From NCBI GenBank assembly GCA_036388095.1, contig DASVSL010000049.1, positions 1-10,568 of the forward strand: DNA of 10,568 nt, written 5' to 3'. A model generated the notes under the pieces. The model searched no databases, was not told the origin of the DNA, and worked only from the letters and a program-made list of their open reading frames with translations. The DNA is from DASVSL01 sp036388095 (GTDB taxonomy: Bacteria; Patescibacteriota; Saccharimonadia; Saccharimonadales; Saccharimonadaceae). The position numbers and the translations under genes were made by a program. Numbering within the stretch: position 1 is the first letter of the stretch; each line of letters starts with the position of its first letter. Shown piece after piece: positions 6,329 to 10,568 of the stretch.

Positions 6329-6335
6329 TGTCACA

Positions 6336-7382
6336 ATGACTACGACAGATCCGCCACTCCTCGCCCCCTACACCTCGCTGCATGTTGGCGGGCCTGCCGC
6401 CAAGCTTGCCATGCCGACGTCCCGTCAGGCGGTTCTCGAACTGCTTGATAGTACCAATGACGAAACACAGCTGCAGCTGTTTGGGTATGGTTGCAACAGT
6501 CTGATCAGTGACGACGGACTACCGGGCACGACGATCATATGGCGCGGTGGTGACATTCGGCAGGACGGTGACGTTGTCGTCACAGATGCGGGCGTCTGGT
6601 GGGACGAGCTAGTGCGCTACTGTATCGATCAAGGCCTCTGGGGCTTAGAACTGACGAGTGAAATCCCCGGTAGCGTTGGTGCGGGCGTCTTTGGCAACAT
6701 CGCCGCCTATGGTCAACAGATATCCGACACCTTGCTATGGATCGAGGTATTTGACCGTACCAGCCATCAGACCCGGCGACTAACCAAACAAGACATCTCA
6801 TTTAGCTACCGCGAAAGCTCACTGCAGGTATCTCCGGAACTATGTATTTTACAGGCTGCCTTTTCACTGTCACGCCAGCCGCTGCACGCCGTTCGCTACG
6901 ACACGATCTTAACGGTTGCCGAAGAACTCAGCGTCGACCTCGCGACACTCGACGGTCGGCGCCAAGCGACGATCGAAACACGACGCCGCGCCGGCTCGTT
7001 GTGGCATTTTGATGACCCGACCGCCCAACGAACGGCAGGTTCGTTCTTCAAAAATCCGCTCGTGACGCCCGAGCAAGCCGTTCACCTCGCTGCTTACGAT
7101 GAATCCGGTAAGACCCTCGAGCGCATCAACCGACAAAACAAGGTCCATGGTGGCAGTTCGCACCGTGCCTCGGCAGCCCACGTCCTACTTGCCAGCGGCT
7201 TTGCTCGCGGGCAAACCTGGGGCAATGTCCGGCTTCACCCAGATCACGTCCTGAAAATTGAGACTCTGCCCGGCGCCACGGCACAAGACGTCTACGCCGT
7301 GAGCCAGGAAATCATCGCGACCGTGCAGGCGAAGCTTAATATCACAATCACACCAGAAGTTCGGTTTTTCGGTACGTTTTAG
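6336..7382 (+). CDS. murB: UDP-N-acetylenolpyruvoylglucosamine reductase
   Basis: MurB reduces UDP-GlcNAc-enolpyruvate to UDP-N-acetylmuramic acid with NADPH and FAD, the second committed step of peptidoglycan synthesis in the cytoplasm. The 348-residue product has the FAD-binding N-terminal region (YTSLHVGGPA at 12-21, GYGCNSLIS at 50-58, IPGSVGAGVFGNIAAYG at 110-126). It also has R159 in the motif SYRES, S236 in AGSFFKNP (the proton donor) and E341 in TPEVRFFG. Presence of the YRES segment and a length close to the E. coli enzyme (342 residues) place it with type I MurB. The frame is open back to 6186, but family alignment and the TATACT box 7 bases upstream favour 6336. It is followed 43 bases later by murA on the same strand, which has its own promoter. 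Confidence 0.95.
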   Translation: MTTTDPPLLAPYTSLHVGGPAAKLAMPTSRQAVLELLDSTNDETQLQLFGYGCNSLISDDGLPGTTIIWRGGDIRQDGDVVVTDAGVWWDELVRYCIDQGLWGLELTSEIPGSVGAGVFGNIAAYGQQISDTLLWIEVFDRTSHQTRRLTKQDISFSYRESSLQVSPELCILQAAFSLSRQPLHAVRYDTILTVAEELSVDLATLDGRRQATIETRRRAGSLWHFDDPTAQRTAGSFFKNPLVTPEQAVHLAAYDESGKTLERINRQNKVHGGSSHRASAAHVLLASGFARGQTWGNVRLHPDHVLKIETLPGATAQDVYAVSQEIIATVQAKLNITITPEVRFFGTF

Positions 7383-7390
7383 CGTTATTG

Positions 7391-7419
7391 TTGATCTTTT
7401 ATACATTTCGTGATATATT
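7391..7419 (+). promoter_or_regulatory. Promoter of murA, leaderless type
   Basis: TTGATC (7391-7396), a 17-base spacer ending in TGA, and TATATT (7414-7419) form a good sigma-70-type promoter with an extended -10. TATATT ends 6 bases before the ATG at 7426, and there is no Shine-Dalgarno. It is the best formed promoter in the window and shows that murA need not rely on read-through from murB. Confidence 0.7.
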
Positions 7420-7425
7420 GATGCT

Positions 7426-8952
7426 ATGAAAAATTATAAACTTCGCATCGGTACGCTGATCCATGAGACCCGGACCAGGCGCGGCATGACGCAGTCCCAG
7501 CTCGCCGAAGCTCTCGGCACCAGCCAGAGTGCCGTGAACCGCATCGAGAAAGGCAACCAGAACGTCAGCCTCGAAATGCTTGCTCGTATCGGTGAGGTAC
7601 TGAGCAGTGAGATCGTCTCGGTCGGTAGTAGCGGCTCGAACCTGCGCATCAACGGCGGCAAAAGCCTCAGCGGTACCATCGAGGTCAAGACCAGCAAGAA
7701 CGCGGCCGTCGCCCTGCTCTGCGCTGCCCTGCTAAACCGCGGTACGACCACCCTGCGCCGGGTGGCACGTATCGAAGAGGTCAACCGTATCATCGAAGTG
7801 CTCGGCAGTATCGGCGTCAAGACGCGTTGGATTGATGGCACGAATGACCTTGTCATCACGCCGCCCGCCAAGTTGAAGCTGGATCAGATGGACATCGAAG
7901 CGGCCAAGAAGACCCGTACCGTCATCATGTTTCTCGGCCCGCTACTTTGGCAGTACAAATCATTCCGCCTGCCCTACGCTGGCGGCTGCAATCTGGGCAC
8001 GCGGACTGTCGAACCGCACTTAGTGGGACTCAGCGCCTTTGGTATGAGCGTGGTAGCAAAACCGGGGACCGATTATTACCAAGCAAGCGTCGCGGCGCAC
8101 GGACCTGAACGCGATATCATCCTGACCGAGCGTGGCGACACCGTCACCGAAAATGTCATCATGGCAGCCGCGCTCTACCCAGGTACGACTGTTATCCGAA
8201 ATGCCAGTCCGAACTACATGGTGCAAGATGTCTGTTTCTTCTTACAAAAACTTGGCATCAAAATCGATGGTATCGGCACGACGACGCTAAAGATTACCGG
8301 TCAGAAACAAATCAAAAAGAACGTCGAGTATTTCCCAAGCGAAGACCCGATCGAAGCGATGAGTTTCGTCGCTGCGGCCGTGGTTACAGATAGCGAACTG
8401 ACGATCAGCCGAGCCCCGATCGAATTTCTTGAACTGGAACTCGCGACGCTTGGGCAAATGGGACTGAGCTATAGCCTGTCGGACGAATACCCCGCCCGAA
8501 ACGGCCATACTCGCCTCGTCGATCTGACAATTCACCGCAGCAAACTACATGCTGCCCAAGACAAACTGCACGCCTTGCCGTTTCCTGGTATCAACATGGA
8601 TAATTTGCCCTTCATGGGCCTGATCGCGACCGTTGCGAAGGGCCGCACCTTGGTTCACGACTGGAGTTATGAAAACCGGGCCATTTATTTCCTTGAACTC
8701 GCGAAGCTCAACGCCAGCATCGAGATGCTTGACCCGCACCGGGTATACATTACTGGCCCCACAAAATGGAAGCCTGCCGACGTCGTCGCCCCACCAGCGC
8801 TCCGTCCGACCGTTGTTGTACTACTCGCTATGTTGGCAACGCCCGGCACGAGTATTTTACGCAAAGTCTACCAGATGGACCGCGGCTACGAGCAACTCGC
8901 CGCTCGTCTGAACACGATCGGCGCTGATATCGAAAGCCTCAACGAGCTCTAG
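7426..8952 (+). CDS. murA: UDP-N-acetylglucosamine 1-carboxyvinyltransferase with N-terminal HTH domain
   Basis: MurA transfers enolpyruvate from PEP to UDP-GlcNAc, the first committed step of peptidoglycan synthesis. The 508-residue product is about 90 residues longer than E. coli MurA. Residues 1-67 are an XRE/Cro-type helix-turn-helix (RTRRGMTQSQLAEALG, then TSQSAVNRIEKGNQNVS). The transferase fold begins at about 72 (LRINGGKSLSGTI). Matches to E. coli MurA by eye are K91-N92 (K22-N23), R164 (R91), C188 in AGGCNLGTR (C115), R193 (R120), D392 (D305), ENR 416-418 and R486 in DRGYE (R397). The fosfomycin-target cysteine is present. Two oddities: a two-residue insertion (YA) just before GGC, and ALR at 458-460 where E. 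coli has DLR (D369). It follows murB and converges with the sortase, 3 bases from its stop. Confidence 0.92.
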   Translation: MKNYKLRIGTLIHETRTRRGMTQSQLAEALGTSQSAVNRIEKGNQNVSLEMLARIGEVLSSEIVSVGSSGSNLRINGGKSLSGTIEVKTSKNAAVALLCAALLNRGTTTLRRVARIEEVNRIIEVLGSIGVKTRWIDGTNDLVITPPAKLKLDQMDIEAAKKTRTVIMFLGPLLWQYKSFRLPYAGGCNLGTRTVEPHLVGLSAFGMSVVAKPGTDYYQASVAAHGPERDIILTERGDTVTENVIMAAALYPGTTVIRNASPNYMVQDVCFFLQKLGIKIDGIGTTTLKITGQKQIKKNVEYFPSEDPIEAMSFVAAAVVTDSELTISRAPIEFLELELATLGQMGLSYSLSDEYPARNGHTRLVDLTIHRSKLHAAQDKLHALPFPGINMDNLPFMGLIATVAKGRTLVHDWSYENRAIYFLELAKLNASIEMLDPHRVYITGPTKWKPADVVAPPALRPTVVVLLAMLATPGTSILRKVYQMDRGYEQLAARLNTIGADIESLNEL

Positions 8953-8955
8953 GTG

Positions 8956-9618
8956 CTACTCGGTCGTTTTGGGCTCGACGGCTTTGAGTCGTGGCTCCCC
9001 CATCGCCCAGGTGATGGTACCGACTTGTTTGGCGATCACTACCTCGCGACCGTTCTCGGGTCCAGACAGCTCACAGCTATAAAGCGTCAGACGGTCGTCG
9101 TCGGTCCGTGCTTCGATACCAACCGCTGTTTGTGACACTGTTTTTCGTTCGGTTATTTTGTAGGCATACCGCGTACCGCCGTAGTCAACAAACACGTCGT
9201 CGCCTTGGTTCAGCCGATTGATATAGTAAAACGGCGATTTTGCTTTGGTTTGCGCTGGCGTAAACCCGAGGTTGAACCGATGGGCCGCTAGCACGAAATT
9301 TCCGCCTTCTTCGGGATTACCACTGCCCGGCGAGCGGTGCACTGCGCCGAGCTCAAGCGCCTTGGTTTCATCACCATTAATTTCAACAACCGGTACTTCG
9401 ACGTTGATTTTTGGCACGTAGACTTTGTTTTCGCTCAGCTCTGGTTCGACGCTGGTAAGCTTCTTGGCGACGGCATCGGTCGGCTCAATCACATACAGGG
9501 CGGCCGGCGCGAACACGTTAACGAGCATGTAAACTCCGGCGATAAGCCCCACGAGCGGAACTAACCACCAAAAGCTACGACGAGGGCGCCGGACGCCAGT
9601 AGAATGTGAGTATTTCAT
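8956..9618 (-). CDS. Sortase, membrane-anchored cysteine transpeptidase
   Basis: Sortases cut a sorting motif in surface proteins and join them to the cell wall or to each other. The 220-residue product has a basic N-terminus and one membrane helix (about 16-38), so the catalytic domain lies outside the membrane. The catalytic set is visible: H113 in LAAHRF, C182 in TLYSC and R191 in GREVVIAKQ. KVYVPKINVEVPVV (65-78) is the typical first strand of the barrel. The class is not certain; D or E is plausible from size and N-terminal anchor. The ATG overlaps the TGA of the upstream phosphoesterase gene (ATGA), with only a weak AGGG before it, so translation is probably coupled. Its stop is 3 bases from the stop of murA on the other strand. 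Confidence 0.92.
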   Translation of the reverse strand: MKYSHSTGVRRPRRSFWWLVPLVGLIAGVYMLVNVFAPAALYVIEPTDAVAKKLTSVEPELSENKVYVPKINVEVPVVEINGDETKALELGAVHRSPGSGNPEEGGNFVLAAHRFNLGFTPAQTKAKSPFYYINRLNQGDDVFVDYGGTRYAYKITERKTVSQTAVGIEARTDDDRLTLYSCELSGPENGREVVIAKQVGTITWAMGEPRLKAVEPKTTE

Positions 9619-10568
9619 TGTGCCCTAATGGTAAAGTTATCAGCAAATGAGCCACCGCTTGAACGAAGATACGTTCCCCTTAGCGTTGTATCGGTGATGG
9701 TGTACTTATTGATGCCAAACGTTGTACTGTCAAGTTTTGCGAAGTAACCAACTTCTGAATCAGTCGGGTTGACGTCATAAAAGCCTTTACCGAACTCACC
9801 GTTGATAACGATAACAGGTCCGACGCCTTTGACATAGGCGTTATCGTTACCATTATCAGCAATGCACGATGCCTTGACAACTACGACTTGCAAACAGCTG
9901 AGTGCGTGCGAACGCTGGTAATTATGATCATGGCTCTGGAGCACCAAATCGACTCGTTTCGTAATCAGGAGATTCATGATATCCGTTCCGACTTCACAGC
10001 TCTTGGTGCCAGCGTTGATACAGTTTTTATGCATACCGACGATGATCCACTTGATTCCGGCGGCTCGGGCCGTATCGATTGCGTTACTTGTGAAGGTGTA
10101 GCCAGCACCGCCGCTATCATAGTCGATAGTAAGCGAGCCTTTGATGCCGGGGGTGATCATGATGAACCGGGCCATGGCAGGGCCAGTCTGCGGATAATCA
10201 AAGTAATATTGTTTGCCGTAATCACCCGTGAGCTTACCAAGGGTGAACGGACAGGCTTGCCGGTACAGGTTAATGTCCCCGCCCGCGCTTTCTCCGACGT
10301 CGTGGTTGCCAGCTAGCAGCTCGACGTCGTTGAACTTGCTTTTGAACGTCTCACACCACTGCCGTTCATCGCCAGCGTTATACGATAAATCTCCGAGCGC
10401 AAGATAAAAGGCCGAGCCAGAACCGGCCACTTCGTTCATCGTTGTCTCACTATCGGCCGTGTAGCCATGATCGCCAGCCGCCGTGAACACAACACCATTG
10501 GTCTGCGTAATCTTCACCGTCCTCGTGCTTGATGCCGTGGCGTCCGCGACCGTTATTGCGCCGCCGCC
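9615..10568 (-). CDS. Purple-acid-phosphatase-like metallophosphoesterase, C-terminal part
   Basis: The frame is open to the right edge with 17 codons before a GTG at 10517, so the gene is cut; the start is outside. Numbering from that GTG, the dimetal site motifs are D16 in AAGDHG, D43 and Y46 in LGDLSY, N71-H72-D73 in GNHD, H163 in VGMH, and H196-D-H198 in QSHDHNYQR. The tyrosine in GDxxY and the HDHNYQR ending are hallmarks of purple acid phosphatases and relatives. Six cysteines (55, 89, 166, 174, 208, 218) suggest disulfides in a secreted protein. The residues before the domain (VADATASSTRTVKITQ) look like the end of a linker or beta-domain. The C-terminus (NFTIRAQ) has no LPxTG-type motif, membrane helix or basic tail. 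The substrate, perhaps phosphate esters outside the cell, is inferred. Confidence 0.88.
   Translation of the reverse strand, partial: GGGAITVADATASSTRTVKITQTNGVVFTAAGDHGYTADSETTMNEVAGSGSAFYLALGDLSYNAGDERQWCETFKSKFNDVELLAGNHDVGESAGGDINLYRQACPFTLGKLTGDYGKQYYFDYPQTGPAMARFIMITPGIKGSLTIDYDSGGAGYTFTSNAIDTARAAGIKWIIVGMHKNCINAGTKSCEVGTDIMNLLITKRVDLVLQSHDHNYQRSHALSCLQVVVVKASCIADNGNDNAYVKGVGPVIVINGEFGKGFYDVNPTDSEVGYFAKLDSTTFGINKYTITDTTLRGTYLRSSGGSFADNFTIRAQ

Noticed and set aside
6186..6335. 50-residue N-terminal extension of MurB
   Set aside because: It overlaps the divergent oxidoreductase gene and its ribosome site, has no family resemblance, and the promoter box at 6323-6328 lies inside it.
1..10568. 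CRISPR array, insertion sequence, phage or toxin-antitoxin module
   Set aside because: I saw no regularly spaced repeats, transposase, integrase, phage or toxin-antitoxin gene pair on either strand. The HTH at 7426 is part of MurA, not a free antitoxin.

Overview
This 10.6 kb window is ordinary, dense bacterial chromosome of roughly 50-57% GC. The one AT-richer gene is an HD-domain phosphohydrolase at about 40% GC. UGA is used as a stop codon, so the code is standard. The mix of a Gram-positive-type surface machinery (class-unassigned sortase, secreted phosphoesterase), peptidoglycan genes murB and murA side by side, a murA fused to an N-terminal helix-turn-helix, and very tight spacing suggests a Candidatus Saccharibacteria (TM7, Patescibacteria) genome. 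That assignment is from recall of gene style, not from a phylogenetic marker; I put it at about 0.6.

Layout. Position 1-200 (-) is the start of a membrane-anchored or secreted protein running off the left edge. Position 392-1585 (+) is a zinc-dependent, NAD-linked alcohol/formaldehyde dehydrogenase, meeting tail to tail, with no gap, a small four-helix membrane protein (1586-1948, -). Position 2048-4489 (-) is a large soluble sensor histidine kinase with four PAS domains and no response regulator beside it. A gene-poor stretch (4502-4928) ends in a hairpin terminator serving the HD-domain hydrolase (4929-5498, -). Upstream of that lie a tRNA-Arg(UCG) gene with its own hairpin terminator (5554-5630, -) and a NAD(P)-binding oxidoreductase of the atypical SDR type (5672-6304, -). 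Divergent from the oxidoreductase are murB (6336-7382, +) and the HTH-murA fusion (7426-8952, +). On the right, convergent with murA, a two-gene translationally coupled unit encodes a secreted purple-acid-phosphatase-like metallophosphoesterase (cut by the right edge) followed by a sortase.

How the genes work together. MurA and MurB perform the two consecutive committed steps that make UDP-N-acetylmuramic acid, so 6336-8952 is a cell-wall precursor locus. The sortase would act on surface proteins of the same wall. The other genes look like independent single-gene units.

Most striking regulatory pattern. Five genes have a clean -10 box ending exactly 6 (four genes) or 7 (murB) bases before the ATG, with no Shine-Dalgarno sequence. 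This is the arrangement expected for leaderless mRNAs. Three other genes have a clear GGAGG or AGGAG. The promoter geometry also corrects the start of the HD protein and supports the chosen start of MurB.
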